In this document: positions 11,640 through 24,215 of the stretch, piece after piece
Position numbering within the stretch: the first letter of the stretch is position 1
Layout: every line of letters starts with the position of its first letter
DNA from: Acanthaster planci
Taxonomy: Eukaryota > Echinodermata > Asteroidea > Valvatida > Acanthasteridae
NCBI RefSeq assembly: GCF_001949145.1
Contig: NW_019091454.1
Span: forward strand, 740,938 to 804,937
Reading direction: 5' to 3'
DNA length: 64,000 nt
Program-made: the position numbers and the translations under genes
The notes under the pieces: model-generated
Database searches by the model: none
What the model was told of the DNA's origin: nothing
The model's input: only the letters and a program-made list of their open reading frames with translations

Positions 11640-12015
11640 TGCTGTTTGGATATCTCACACCAAGGAGTTTCCGGTCGCTCTTACTATTTTAGGAACACCT
11701 TGCAGCCTCTCGATATACTCCAAGAAAAAAAAGTGCGATATTTCTTGGATTTTCATTCGAAGGTCCCACTTCAATCCACAGGATCCGTCTTGAAAACCCG
11801 TCAATCGCGACACAAACAGATATTCCAAACGGCTTCAGTTTATCAAAACCGTCTACATGGATCAGATAATTGGATCCCTTTGAAATGTAGTGTCGCCGCC
11901 TGAAGCGATGAATGGATCTCAGTCGTACTCCCTCTGGACCAAGGGCTTTCAAGAGCTGCCTGACGGTATGCTGGGAAACACGCAAGTTGTACTGGGTTGT
12001 CAAAAGTCGCCACAA
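11640..12015 (-). pseudogene. Integrase-fold (rve-type) transposase fragment
   Basis: Reading from 12015 downwards there is a 108-residue open frame. A helical N-terminal part ('VSQHTVRQLLKALGPEGV') leads into a basic segment 'RFRRRHY' and then a DDE core. The first aspartate lies in 'HVDGFDKLKPFG' and the second, typical block is 'AIDGFSRRILWIEV'. This arrangement is known from animal genes annotated as 'integrase core domain', related to retroviral integrases. The open frame stops at 11689. The next stretch ('GVPKIVRATGN') continues the family pattern in another frame and appears to lack the next acidic residue. The upstream end runs towards the sequence gap at 12128. Confidence 0.7.
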
Positions 12016-12127
12016 GAAACTGTACCCCAGGGTGCACCCTGGTAATTAGGCCCTACATATGTCCGCCGAGCTCATTAATAAAAGTTATACACTCAAAATA
12101 TTCTATATTAGAGAGTCCTGAGAGCCA

Positions 12128-12665
12128 NNNNNNNNNNNNNNNNNNNNNNNNNNNNNNNNNNNNNNNNNNNNNNNNNNNNNNNNNNNNNNNNNNNNNNNNN
12201 NNNNNNNNNNNNNNNNNNNNNNNNNNNNNNNNNNNNNNNNNNNNNNNNNNNNNNNNNNNNNNNNNNNNNNNNNNNNNNNNNNNNNNNNNNNNNNNNNNNN
12301 NNNNNNNNNNNNNNNNNNNNNNNNNNNNNNNNNNNNNNNNNNNNNNNNNNNNNNNNNNNNNNNNNNNNNNNNNNNNNNNNNNNNNNNNNNNNNNNNNNNN
12401 NNNNNNNNNNNNNNNNNNNNNNNNNNNNNNNNNNNNNNNNNNNNNNNNNNNNNNNNNNNNNNNNNNNNNNNNNNNNNNNNNNNNNNNNNNNNNNNNNNNN
12501 NNNNNNNNNNNNNNNNNNNNNNNNNNNNNNNNNNNNNNNNNNNNNNNNNNNNNNNNNNNNNNNNNNNNNNNNNNNNNNNNNNNNNNNNNNNNNNNNNNNN
12601 NNNNNNNNNNNNNNNNNNNNNNNNNNNNNNNNNNNNNNNNNNNNNNNNNNNNNNNNNNNNNNNNN
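12128..12665. other. Assembly gap (538 N)
   Basis: An unresolved run of N. Any open frame spanning it is artificial. It lies next to the integrase-like fragment and may hide the rest of that element. Confidence 0.99.
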
Positions 12666-13326
12666 TTAAGTAACAAAAGTCTGGAATGTGTATAGGGATT
12701 GGACATGTTGGGGGGTACCCCTCGGTCTCATTTCCTGCTGGGTATACACCATCATGTCCTGCTATTTCGGCAGCTCTGCCAGCTGTAGCAGTCGCAAAGG
12801 TGAACACGACTACCTGGAACACACGAGGGAATAAGGATCATTGTATCTAACCTTGGAAACGAGATGTTGCAAATAAGTTACCTTGTAAGCTTGTGTGTGA
12901 CGACGTTTATTGCGAAAACTTGAACGGGAAACGAAAAGGGGGATATGAACATGTTGTGAATTTCATTTATTTATTCAACTTTCATTGTAATGTGTCATGG
13001 AATGGGTGGAAAACAGTGACCAAGCTCAGCTACAAAATGACTTAAGGCACAAAGTTTTTAAAAGGATCAACAATGATTGAGGGATACTTCAAGACTGAAT
13101 CAAACAATAAGGAATTATTTCAAGGAATTCGAAGAACTTCCCTAAATATAACCAAAGACACTTACTAACAGCAGGCAGTAAGGCATTATGACAGCCAGGG
13201 TTAAGATCATGTACGTGTATGTACGGCAATAGGAAGACAATACTTTCGAAGCAGCACTTCAGGCCACCTATGCTTACTCAAGATGGTTTGTCAATGTGCC
13301 ACTGACAAAACATATGCAACAAATAT
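12666..13326. other. No gene recognised
   Basis: Intergenic sequence between the assembly gap and a minisatellite. I saw no open frame or RNA signature worth calling. Confidence 0.5.
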
Positions 13327-13535
13327 GATGTCGTCAGGCTGTGATAAATTATATCAGGATGTCGACATCCAATTTTCACGATGTCGTCATCCCATGAAAA
13401 TTATCTGAGGATGTTGTCGACCACCTTCACGATGTCGTCATCTCATGATATATTATCTCAGGATCTTGTCATCTCCATTCGAGGGTCTTCATCCCGCGAT
13501 AAAATATGTCAGGATCTCAACAAGTCGGATGGCAC
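13327..13535. repeat. Minisatellite, 50-53 bp unit, about 4 copies
   Basis: Units begin GATGTCGTC at 13327, 13380 and 13431, with a more diverged fourth at about 13481. Each continues with 'ATGA(T/A)AAATTAT' and 'TCAGGAT'. The spacing of 53, 51 and 50 bases shows small indels between copies. Confidence 0.8.
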
Positions 13536-14659
13536 TTCCACAGATCCGTAGTTTTATACTAAGTGTCGAGTTCCTAATTTAAACTCAAATTTACGAGTCT
13601 CATCAGAACAAACATTTCGAGAACGTGGTTGATATTGTACGTTGTGCAGTATATCCAAAAACATTCGATACAGTTTTATTCCAACAAAGCAACAGAGACT
13701 TTCAAATTCACTCTGCACTCTATTCTAAATTAGCTGGAACAATCGAATAAAACACGCAGCCCCGAACCGAGCTTATCATCAACAGTCGTAATTCTTCAGC
13801 GCCTGCCTGTCAATCATCCTGTCAGGCAGAGTGGAAAGTCATTAAATTAGGGACAAGAGTAAACAAGGAACCTACGGAGGGAATTAAGGCAATTAAGGTA
13901 ACAAAAAGAAAGAAAAGCGAGAGATCTTTCTTAGTTTTAGTGCATTTGCTGGGTTGACACAAGTCCTACCTTTTTGAAGGAGGGTTTAATCTTATTTTTT
14001 GAAGTTGTCTCTGAAGAAATCCAAATGTATTGAGTGTGTCCACATCTGGTTACATCATGCTATACCTCCCCTTAATACTAACAAAGGGTAGGCTAAATCT
14101 CTTGCAAGCTACTAAAATGTTTCCGGGGTTACTTTTTAAGCCACTCAACTTGTTTAGTTTCTATGTTGAACCGTTTGCAGGTAACGAGATCGAGGAATAT
14201 ATCGGGCCTGGACTAACCATACTATCACTAACAATCACCTCATTGATAATTTATTCATTAGCTTAATGTCACAGTCACACAGGCAAACAAAAATCAAATG
14301 AAGTTGCAACATCCCCACGTGGCTGCTTTGTAGTGAGTGATGCGTGTACTAGCACGTATGTGCATTAAGGTAAACAACATTGTGGTATTTCCCCTGAAAT
14401 TGTCATTGTTCGTTTCACATTTAGAACGCAGATGTTGCAACTTGCTAAATGATGAACATGACTAATAGGCGCCTTGCTTCTCCACAGCTCTGATTGTATG
14501 TACATGTACCTTTTTCCTTTTGATCGAAGCTTGCATCATCCTTTAAAACGGTGTCATTGATATATGATCCTGTCATTAGTTCAGTTTTGTTTCTTCTGAT
14601 GAGACTCGTAAACTCGAGTTTAAAATAGCAACTCGACACTTAGTATAACTACAAATCCT

Positions 14660-15150
14660 CTTTCCTCCATGCTCCCACGCCTCTAAAGTCTGAATTTTTG
14701 GACCTATGAGGCGTTGGAATTATGAGGCGTCGGACTTACGAGCCGACCCCAGAGCCTCCATGGTCAAAATTGTGCTGCCTCACCACCGGGGTTAGCTCGG
14801 AAGTCTGATGCCTCATACTAATTCCCACGCCTCATAAGTCCGAAAAAGGGTTTAAAAAGTCCATAAGTGCGACGCCTCATAAGTCCATCGCCTTATAAGT
14901 CGGACGCCTCACAGGTCTGACGCTTCATAAGTCCGACAAATGCGTTGAAAAGTTCCAACGGTTTTTTCGAGGCCCGTGGCACAGATCCAACGCTTCAAAA
15001 AATCCGACGCCTCGAAAGTCCGACGTTTGATTTCACGCTCGTTCCGAGCGTACTTACATGTACATGTATATGAAGACGGCGCTAGGAACAAGACTGGTTC
15101 CTCGTATCAAGTATGGTGTACTATTTATGACGCATACAAACATTTTTAAG
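14660..15150. repeat. Dispersed repeat, 'CCTCATAAGTCCGAC' units (copy 2)
   Basis: About ten units of the form (GA)CGCCTCATAAGTCCG occur in both orientations between 14690 and 15030. The tail around 15105-15130 ('TATGGTGTACTATTTA') matches the tail of the copy at 7155-7170. The GC-rich palindromic core seen in the other two copies is missing or diverged here. Confidence 0.7.
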
Positions 15151-15177
15151 ATTTCAAAAGTATTACTTTGGAAAAAC

Positions 15178-15560
15178 ATGCACTTTATTGGAATCTAGAA
15201 TGGTACAAAATCGTTTGAACAAGGACATCGCTACAGAAACTGATTTTCAGGGATTTGTTTCTATTTGGGGTGCGTCGTCGGCTCCTGAAATCAAGACCGC
15301 CTATGGGCCAAATCATTCGGGGCGCTCATTAAGTGTGCCTGGGCGTCCTCCCTACACACTCTTTTGTTGAAAAATGCACTTTTCTAGAATCTAGAAATGT
15401 ACAAAATCGTTTGGAAATGGACATCAGCCCAAAAAGTGATTTTCAGGGTTTTGTTCCTAATCAGGTGCTTCGGCTTCTGAAATCAATTGGACTGAGACCG
15501 CCTTTGGGCCGAAAAGGGGGCGCTTATGTGCCTGGGCCGACTCTGACTTTTCCATTAACG
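15178..15560. repeat. Tandem duplication, about 194-bp unit
   Basis: Two diverged copies begin ATGCACTTT at 15179 and 15373. Both contain 'TCTAGAA', 'GTACAAAATCGTTTG', 'GATTTTCAGGG' and 'GTGCCTGGGC'. No convincing protein is encoded, although the repeated unit keeps a partly open frame in both copies. Confidence 0.75.
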
Positions 15561-16070
15561 TTCCTTATGTTTGATCTTACCCCGAAATCAAAGATCGTAT
15601 AGCGATTGAAATTATCAATAAAGAGGTTTTATTTCCAGTCGCTGTGGCGCGTTGTGAGAATTGATGCCTACGCGTATTTGCTAAATAAAACGATTTTCGC
15701 GTTTTCTTGTCTGATAATTTCGAAATAAAGCGTATTGTAGTATCATTCAATCATATTTATGTATTTATTAAAAGTTTTATTTTCGTGTGTGATTTTTTAT
15801 GCTGTAGAAAATGAAATAAATCTTGAATCTTGAAATAGATTTCGGCACTCTTTTAAATCCCATGCTTCTTCTTTACAAACCATCGAGTTCATGTACCGCG
15901 AAATTCCTGATTAAAAGAAAACTTGATGCAAATTGTCAATCAGTCCGGGAAGGCATTATTTTGGGACCACCTCTGGCCGGAAATTATGTCTGTACCACGG
16001 ACGTATATAAAAAAAAACCTGGACTTGCAACGCCTTTGTATGAAAAAGAAGCCAACCAGCGGCCATCATG
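15561..16070. other. No gene recognised
   Basis: AT-rich sequence upstream of the COG6 promoter region. I saw no supported feature. Confidence 0.5.
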
Positions 16071-16177
16071 ATTTTACCGAGCCGAATACAAACGCGTGGG
16101 ATGGCTCCCTACTATTGACGTCAGGAAGAACAAAGGCGGGCATTACCAGGAAAGCTTTGTATTCGGCTCGGTAAAAT
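16071..16177. promoter_or_regulatory. Perfect 22-bp inverted repeat enclosing a CRE, probable COG6 upstream region
   Basis: The arms 16071-16092 and 16156-16177 are exact inverted copies of 22 bases containing ACCGAGCCGAATAC. The 63-base loop holds a full cAMP response element TGACGTCA (16116-16123) directly followed by GGAAG, an ETS-like core, plus ACGCGT. Just outside the right arm is AAAATGGCTGCG, which resembles a YY1 site. The block lies about 510 bp upstream of the COG6 start codon. The regulatory role is inferred from motif content and position. Confidence 0.5.
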
Positions 16178-16684
16178 GGCTGCGAGTGGATTCAATGACT
16201 CTATAAGCTGATTAAGGGCATTGCGAGTCCAGATTTTATTATACACCGTTACACGTCCGTGGTCTGTACTCGATCTGAAAGCGCCCCCATCCATTTTGCA
16301 CGAAGGCCGAATGTTTTATTTGTTCGTGTTCCAGTCTGTGTTTCCTGTTGGTGAAATTAAAGAACCAAATTCTCAATTGTCTCCTTTGTTTTATAGCTAA
16401 GATACATGCCAAGGAAGGATTTATTTAAACCTTTTCCCTCTGTATTTTGTTGTTTGCTGTATTCTGTAGTTTACGAGCTCTTGCTACTATGCTGTGATCG
16501 GCCTCCGTAGAATTTATGGCCGGTTAATTAATTACGTGAACGTATATTTGCAGCCGTAGAAATAGCGTCTTGCCCGAAAATCGGCAAGCTGAAAATTGAG
16601 CCCGCAATTCGTGCCAGCTTCAACCTGGTTAATGCCAAATTTAGCACGACCGCTTGTATTGAACTTGAAAAAGAAATTGCTAAG

Positions 16685-16873
16685 ATGTCTGCCAGCCCGG
16701 CGATGCTTCGATCGCGATATGTATTGTCAACTGACATCTCAAGTGAGCACCATGAACACGAAGTTGCTGGACATAGCCAGCATGATACATCAACCCAAGA
16801 CAGTGTTCAGTTGGCAAACCCACTTTCAAGAAAACTGAATAAAATACTTGATATAAGGCTTGAAAACGACAAG
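16685..16873 (+). CDS. COG6: COG6, exon 1 (conserved oligomeric Golgi complex subunit 6)
   Basis: COG6 is a lobe B subunit of the COG tethering complex, which binds retrograde vesicles at the Golgi and keeps glycosylation enzymes in place. The exon encodes 63 residues. The first roughly 43 are polar and poorly conserved, as expected for this protein, and are followed by 'NPLSRKLNKILDIRLENDK', the conserved start of the COG6 N-terminal domain. The donor is AAG|GTAGG in phase 0. The ATG at 16685 gives an N-terminus of about the same length as in vertebrate COG6. The frame stays open upstream to 16532 and a possible acceptor (TTTGCAG) ends at 16553, so a longer, spliced N-terminus cannot be excluded. 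Confidence 0.9.
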
Positions 16874-19800
16874 GTAGGCCACTAAAATTTCCTTCATTAA
16901 CAATTCTGGCAGCTGCCTAGTATTTTTGTACCCTACACTACAGTCCTACAGGTTTACAGTCACTTCGCCCCATTTCCACATCGCCCCATGGGCAATTCCA
17001 CGCCAACTGTGACATAAATGCCAAAATTCAAAATTGATTGTATAGTTTTTTTCTCCACCATGTTTGGTTAGGGGTATACCTATACTTAATTAATCTGAAA
17101 AGATTTTACCTCGGAATGTGCGTTTTACTAATTATATTGTTCTCTGAATATGGGAATGTCAAAATGCGACAAACGGTAGACGTATCAAAAAATAATGAAG
17201 AAAATAAAGAATGTCCTAAAAATTCTTCATTTATCTCTTTAAAAGGGGCGTGGGATTGTTATTTGAGATATTGGGTATAAGAAAGCAAGCTTCAGATAAA
17301 TGGAAAAAGAACAAAATTATATCTCATCAGCGAAGTCCAATATGCGTAATTGGGCCTAACTTCCGGTGCCATTTTTCCACTGAACTGTGTAATGTCCGTA
17401 ACAATGTATGCACTCTTTTTAGCTACAATGAAATAAATTGACTGACTTTCATCATACCACATATTTACCGCCAACTTGCCATGGGTTAACTTATAGAGTA
17501 AGACTGTTTTAATTATGATAATTAGAAATAGACTAACACGCTTTACAGATGTTACATAAATTGTTACGGATGTTACGTTACGGATGTTACAGCTTTACTT
17601 AAGACACTACAGAACTTTATTTTTATTTACCACCTACACTGTATGTAAGATATCACCCACTTTACAAATGCTACACCCTGGAAGTGCCTACAGCATAACT
17701 CATGACCCTGAGGTCACAAGGTCATGTGGTCACTTCTCCTCAGGTTGCACGGAACCAATTCAAGCTCCATTGAAAATAGTGTAAAATCAACCAACTTTGG
17801 AGCCCCATGGCAGGCAACAGGTGAGGTTGCACTGATGGTTCCCTTGTATTAATAAACTGCTTGCCGAACCGCACCGCTTATGCTTCACGAGGAAGGTGAA
17901 CTACACCCAGCCAATTACCGACTTGATTTCAAGTCTAGGCTGGGGCGTGCATTCGTGACGGTTGGCCTAGTGTACCTGCATGCAACTGCAAGCCTACTGT
18001 GGGGAAGCTGAAATTTAGATTTGTCTGGCCTGGTCATTTTTGCAGTACATGTATCTACATGTACATTGCAAGCCTTTGTATAATACATGTATGTCAGCAG
18101 GTGGACTTTAACCCTAACCCCCTAGTCCTTTTTACTAGGAATCATTTTGAATCCTATGAAATCCTCAGATTTTCAGTATGAAAACATTGCATTCAGCTAA
18201 AATCCTCCAAAATTTCTTGAAAATGTCATTTTGAGGTGTGCCTAACTGCCCAAATCCTTCAAAATCATGTGGCAAATCCTGTCATTATGTTAAGGCAATG
18301 CGAATGGCACTCTTGAGCTGTTTAGTTGATTCAAACATCAGGCTGAATTTGTGCTTGACTAAGCACAAACAACATAAGGTCAAATCCACGACCTTCATGT
18401 GTAGAATCCTTCAAAATCAGCCATGCACTTTTGCCATACACCCTGAATCCTCCAGATTCCTCCACTTAGCAGAAAAGGATTTTGGAGGATTTGGGAGGGT
18501 TAGGGTTAAAAAACAGTCTGACAAAACCTGGTCGAAATTTTATCTGCGGGGCGAGATGCTTTCCCCGGGGCAAGCAGGTGAGTGGGAAACGGGTCGGGGG
18601 GTGAGTTCGCCCTGGGGTGAACAATGGCACAAGGGTCACTATGAGCACAGGCTAATCGGAAAATTTGCATACAAACCACAACGAGAGCAGAACATACCCT
18701 GTAATCAAGTGACACAGGCATGAGTTGTCATTTCGATTCTTTAGAAAATGTCTTCTTTAGAACCTTATGTTTATCCCCTTCTTTGGTTCAGCTGTCTGTC
18801 ACGTCGTCTCCTATCGCTTATCCCAATCCATCAACTGACATTCAAATGCATTTACATTTGTCTTGCTCGCAATTGAGGCATGTTACTTGACTCGCATCTC
18901 ACTTCATAAATCGGATTTAAGGTTTCACTATAGAGAGGTTTTCTACAGAAAATTTGAGTGGATTTCATGCTATTGCCTTCAGTGAACTAAAGGAAAGATG
19001 TATTGCCATGACGAAGGCCTACATGTTCCATTTTTACGTCAGTCCAATTTCTATATAAAGTTCCTGCTAAAAATGTGGTGATCTGGAGGTGAGAATTTCA
19101 AGTGGGAAATGTAGCAGATTTTCACCCCCTCATCACCCCAGGGCCACCCCCGAGATATGGTCCAGTTGGAAAAGGCCTTAAGAGCTCAGTCTCCCTAATA
19201 CTGTAACATGTTGCCACCATTGGTTAACAAAGTGGATATTTTGGAGTCCATATATTCTATTGTCCTATTGATAATTTCCAAGGGAATGGAACATATGGAA
19301 CATGGTTGCAATGACTCGGGCTTGAAACTTTTGATAGTTCTGGGAATAAAACGTGATGTGTGATGGCATCCTTCTTTTGTTTCTCTCCAACAAGTTTGAA
19401 AATGTTTTCGATGGGATTCAAGTTAAGGCTCCTCGGAGGAATAGGCATCAGTTCTGCAGTTTGTATCCTGTCTCAGGTCAATCAGATCAAAGAAAGTGTG
19501 AAAGTCCAAAAGAAAAGCACCTTTAGTAGCGGTATGAAGTAACTGGTCATCATCTGAAATGAGGTGATCGCATCATCATGACATCACTGCAGTCTTCATT
19601 GACATATAGAGCATCATAATTTGTGTCTGTGCCAAGTTTCAATGGAATTGGACAAACATGTATCATTCTGTAAATAGAGGCCTGCAAAGAAAGATGACGT
19701 CATTATTTTGCATAGCTCAGAGGTCCAGTTTTTAATTATGTTCCAGTCACATCTGACATGTTTTTTGTAAGTTCAGGACACATTCTGTAATTTCCAAGGA

Positions 19801-22082
19801 AGATGAATTGATGCAAATTACCTTCCAAACAAATAAAAATACTTGTACATTTAGTTTGAAATCAATTTCATTAATATGTTCCATGTCAAATTACACTGTT
19901 TAGGTATAACAGGGACATAAAATGTCACACTTGGACCCTGAATTATAGAATGACCTACATTGCATAACACATCTTCACAGACTATCCTTCAGTTCATGTC
20001 CTTGGGTGGTGGTTTAGATACATTTACACATGTACATGTATGACAATTTTAAGGTGATCACACTTACATGTATAACGTTTTGAACAAAAAAGCATTCTAA
20101 CCCTCATTCTGCCAGCAGGTAAAGTAATGTGTATAATGGGGCAGTGACTTTGGTCATTTAAAACACAATTTGCACCAAGTTTTAAGTCAAATATTTGTAC
20201 GTGTACAAGATCACTTGATTCCAAAACTTCTCTCAGCAACAAAGAAAATTTAGTATACAGTACAGTTGAACCTTGTTAATAAGAGCACTGTTAATACAAG
20301 ATTCTGCTTGAATAACAAGGAAAATTTTAGGTCCTAATCCTCCGGTCTCTGGCCGAAATAGATACTGTTTTTCTTACATGTTTTTTTCTTTTTATTTTAT
20401 TTTCTTAAATTTCATTTCTTCTTCTTTTTCAAATTTTTCCTATTGACATAACACAGGGTCGTTCTATACACCACTTTTGATCGGGCCGATTTACCTCAAA
20501 CCTGGCACATTGTTAGACTACCACCCAAGGATGTATGCCGAATCATGACATCATCATGATGACATCACCTGATTTATTATAGAATTTTGAATATTTAATT
20601 TTTCCCCACATGTTTGTACACGTTTTTCAACTGCCAGAATGGCATGCTCTTTGGCCACTCCACAAAAGAAACTTGGTCCAAGCAAAGACCATACAGCATA
20701 GAGGGCCATAGAGGAATGACGTCAGTTTGACCTCATAATTAGATTTATCATTTAATTTTGAAGATTTAATTTCTTCCATTGACTTTGTACACATTTTGAA
20801 ACCCATTGACTTTGTACATACACCCTGTACGCGATCGGTCGATGCATGGAGCATTATGGCCGATGTGAGCATTGTCGCACAGTCTTAATGCAGGAAGACC
20901 TAAATAATTTGGCTAGAAGGTTGTGAAAAAAATCGTGCAAAATATATCGAGGGGAATGAACTCTGAGATTTCATGTTTCAGGCCTCAACCAATTTTGATT
21001 CTCGACATAAATCATCCGTGCTTGTTTTATTCCTCCATGGTGCATGTTTAGACCATTTGCGTGGTCTCGCGTCAATACATGGATTTGATACGGACAATAA
21101 TTTAGACGGGCCCATGTGTTCAGGATCTCTTGGGACTTCCCGGACCCAAAAATATACCGATTGAGTTCTTACATGTCTGAATGGATTTTTCTTGATTGGA
21201 AGATTCGAAAGGTAATTCTATGAAAGCTGAACTGAAACCAAATTCATGCAAATTGCTGGAGTTGTTGACACCTAATAAGCATGCATGATCACAGTGATCG
21301 TTGGCAAGGGTGCACCGAGCCCAACAGCTACACGTAGTGCGGCGGGCAGCTGGGTTTGGAAGCTGGATGGATGAAGTGCTGGAACTGGGTCTGGTAGGCA
21401 AAGGTATATGTATTACAAAACATTCTCAATTGCAAGTTTTTGTCTGCACTTTCTGTGCTAAGTCTGGACAGTGATGTTAGGGGAAGAAAGCTCACTCAAA
21501 TTAGCTCTGAATTTGCTCTGACATACACGTACATGACATATCCCAAGAAAGTTGAACTCTACAAATGGCCTTTTTAAAATTTCAATATGCACACCTTAGC
21601 TTACATGTATGTCCAAATGATGAACAATGAAAAAGGCGATTAACAGTGATTAGTAAGTCCTACGTGTTCAGCACAATCCAGTGATCAACTTGCACATATT
21701 CATTAACTCCCTCCTGTGTACATTATCCAATGGTTTTAGAGTGATGGATTTTATTCAAAGGCATGTCAAATCAGGATGGAGCACATATGCAATACTTGTA
21801 CATGTACATACTGTACATGTACATGTGCAAGTTTTACAATTGCGCTGAATGTAGAAATCGAACTGACTAAAGTCCCTCACGGTCCATACCGTATTTCATA
21901 ACTATGCCCCCGAGAACAAACCTTGTCATTACGGGTTTACGATACATATGTAAATATCCAAAAATGTATGAATTCGAAATCAAATGTAGACCTATGATTC
22001 TTTATACATGTCAATTAACGTAGCGTAAGCTGATTACACGGAATAATTGAATATCTTTGTTTTCTTTCTTGTGTATACATGT
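16874..22082. other. COG6 intron 1, first part; no gene recognised
   Basis: Intronic AT-rich DNA. A DR2 nuclear-receptor-like pair (AGGTCA-CA-AGGTCA) is at 17711-17724. A MITE-like end related to the element at 6230 is near 20266-20330. TACATGTA palindromes cluster at 18050-18075 and around 21800-21830. The largest open frame (18238-18723) has no family signature or codon pattern to support it. Confidence 0.5.
21794..21834. repeat. TACATGTA-rich foldback sequence
   Basis: Two inverted arms (ACTTGTACATGTACA and TGTACATGTGCAAGT) flank a 5-base centre. It is one of many TACATGTA clusters in the window; others are at 27330-27435, 32550-32615, 34940-35010 and 53870-53920. Confidence 0.7.
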
Positions 22083-24000
22083 AGGTGTCCTTTTTACTAC
22101 TGCTGGAGTGAAAGCTACAGATAAATCTGTTCTCCATGTTAGTTCTTAGCATTGGAATTCAACGTACATGTACATGTAACTACAGTTACTTGTAGATGTC
22201 AGAGGCATGGGTACCAGTGATAAAGGAAGCTGCTGTAGAACAAAGCAAGGAAATTAACAGGTGATGGTGAAAATGCCTACTGTTGCATTGACATACAGAC
22301 AGATTGCCAGTTCTGATTAATGCAGTCATGAATTAAAGTTTGTGTGTACAATGTATGTGCGTGGGAGGGGGGGTACATCCATGTACCACCATCATAAATG
22401 GTTCATCCATCGACATCCATGCGCATGGTCCTCCACTTAAACATTCAGGTCTCCTGTACCCCCCATTTAGTGAGAACACAACGTTGCTATGCCAATGAAC
22501 ATATGTGCACATGTACGCTATATTTGTGTTCAAGTTTTGACACAAGTTTTCCCATGCATCAACACATGAACTGCTGCACTTGTAATAAATGTTTTTCTTT
22601 TGCAATGATACACATGTTCATCAGCACAGACATGAGGACGGTCTTCACACGTTTTGGATGTCCCCGTTATGATTGAGTGCAGTCAAAGCAGGACTGATCC
22701 TGAAAAGGATAAGAACAGCTTTATAAAACTACTTGTAGCAAGACTGCAACCATCAGGAAGTGAGATTTACTTGTATGTATACTTGTAACAGCTAACATTT
22801 ATTGAAAGACAACTGCAGAAATTGTTCAAACTGGTTTCAGAAGAATAGTGCAAAGTTATCAGCCTTTAAAACATCCCAAAGTTTTCAATTGGTCCCCATG
22901 TCATTTGAAGTCTCTGCAAATCTTCAGAACAGAAAGGAGTTGGCGGTTTTTGTATGATACACTTCACAAAAATGTATACCCCAAATCATAAAAGTAGATT
23001 TTTCTTTCATCTTTTCAAAACACTCCAAGTGCATATTTCATTGTTATTCCCCCCAACAAACCCATAGTATTACTGGTTCATGGTTTTTTATGATTTACTT
23101 GTTGATATAAGCTGAATGTTCCAATTTCCTTATCTGTTTCTTGTATATGGGCATCCTTTATGCTGCTGCTGAAGTGAAAGCCACAGATCTCCATTTTAGG
23201 AATTCAATGTCGTTGCAGTTACATGTAGATCAGATGCACAGCTACCAGTGATAAGGGAAGCTGCTGTAGGCCTACAACGAAGCAAGGAAATTCACAGGTA
23301 ATGGTGAAAAGGCCTACTGTTGAACTGACATACAAACAGACTGCCAGTTCTGATTAATGCAGTCATGAAGCAAAGAGAGGAGGGGGACCCATGCATGTAC
23401 TAATGTAAATCACTCATTGATCAACATCCATGTGTCCAGTCCCCCATTGTAGCCATTGAGGAATAAGAACGAGTTCCTACTCATAGCCAAGTGATATCAA
23501 AAGTGTTGAAAGTTCCTACACCTTTTTTCCATGCATCAACATGTAACTGACACACAATGAATTAATATTTTCCTTTTTTTTCTAGATGACACTGAAAAAT
23601 GTTTACCAGCACATACATGAAGGAAGTCTTTCACCAAGTAGGTGTTGTCGATGGAAATGCAATTCGTACCAAGACTGTTCTACAGAAGGACTTCATCAAA
23701 ATAACATGATCATCTGCAACAAACAGCAACCACTAGGACATGAGATAGATGTATCTGTACATGTCCCTGGCCTATTTTGTTCAAGATTTCTGCAGAAAAT
23801 GTGAACACAGGTTTTGGAGCATTATGCAAAGTTTCAACGGTCACAAGTTGCTGATATTTTAAAACTCTTCCCATGTTTCTTAACTATCTAGGGCATAAAA
23901 AAATTACCGGTATTTATATAATGTACAATAGTGAAATGCCCTAAGGCAGTTTTTCCCTTTTCTTTTATAAATATTAAGGACACTTTAACATTCTGTAACA
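22083..24000. repeat. Tandem duplication, about 1.04-kb unit
   Basis: The segment 22083-22335 recurs at about 23146-23370. Shared blocks include 'GTGAAAGC(T/C)ACAGAT', 'ACCAGTGATAA', 'GGAAGCTGCTGTAG', 'GCAAGGAAATT', and finally 'GACTGCCAGTTCTGATTAA' with one mismatch. The offset at the last shared block (22321 against 23358) is 1,037 bases. Similarity continues more weakly after 22580 and 23580. It is non-coding intronic sequence. Confidence 0.75.
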
Positions 24001-24215
24001 TAACTTGAACAAGGCCGCTTTCATTGTTCAATATTTTGAGTATACATGTATTTCTTAACATACACTTAATCTGAGTTTGTGGTGCTGTGCTCGCAAATAC
24101 AGTTGTTAAAAGTAATAATTTGTCCAGTTACTGTTGATATGAAATAAGTACTTTTGAAAGAATTGTGTGAAATTGCTGTTTGCATTATTTTTCTTCTGTC
24201 TTTGGAATCGACGTC

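Noticed and set aside
11997-12822. Open frames of 217-239 codons spanning the N run
   Set aside because: Most of each frame is unresolved N. The real flanks are short and have no domain.
18238-18723. 161-codon + strand frame in COG6 intron 1
   Set aside because: No domain, mixed composition and no splice context. The sequence shows repeated 'AATCCT' and 'AAATCC' words, so it is more likely repetitive DNA.
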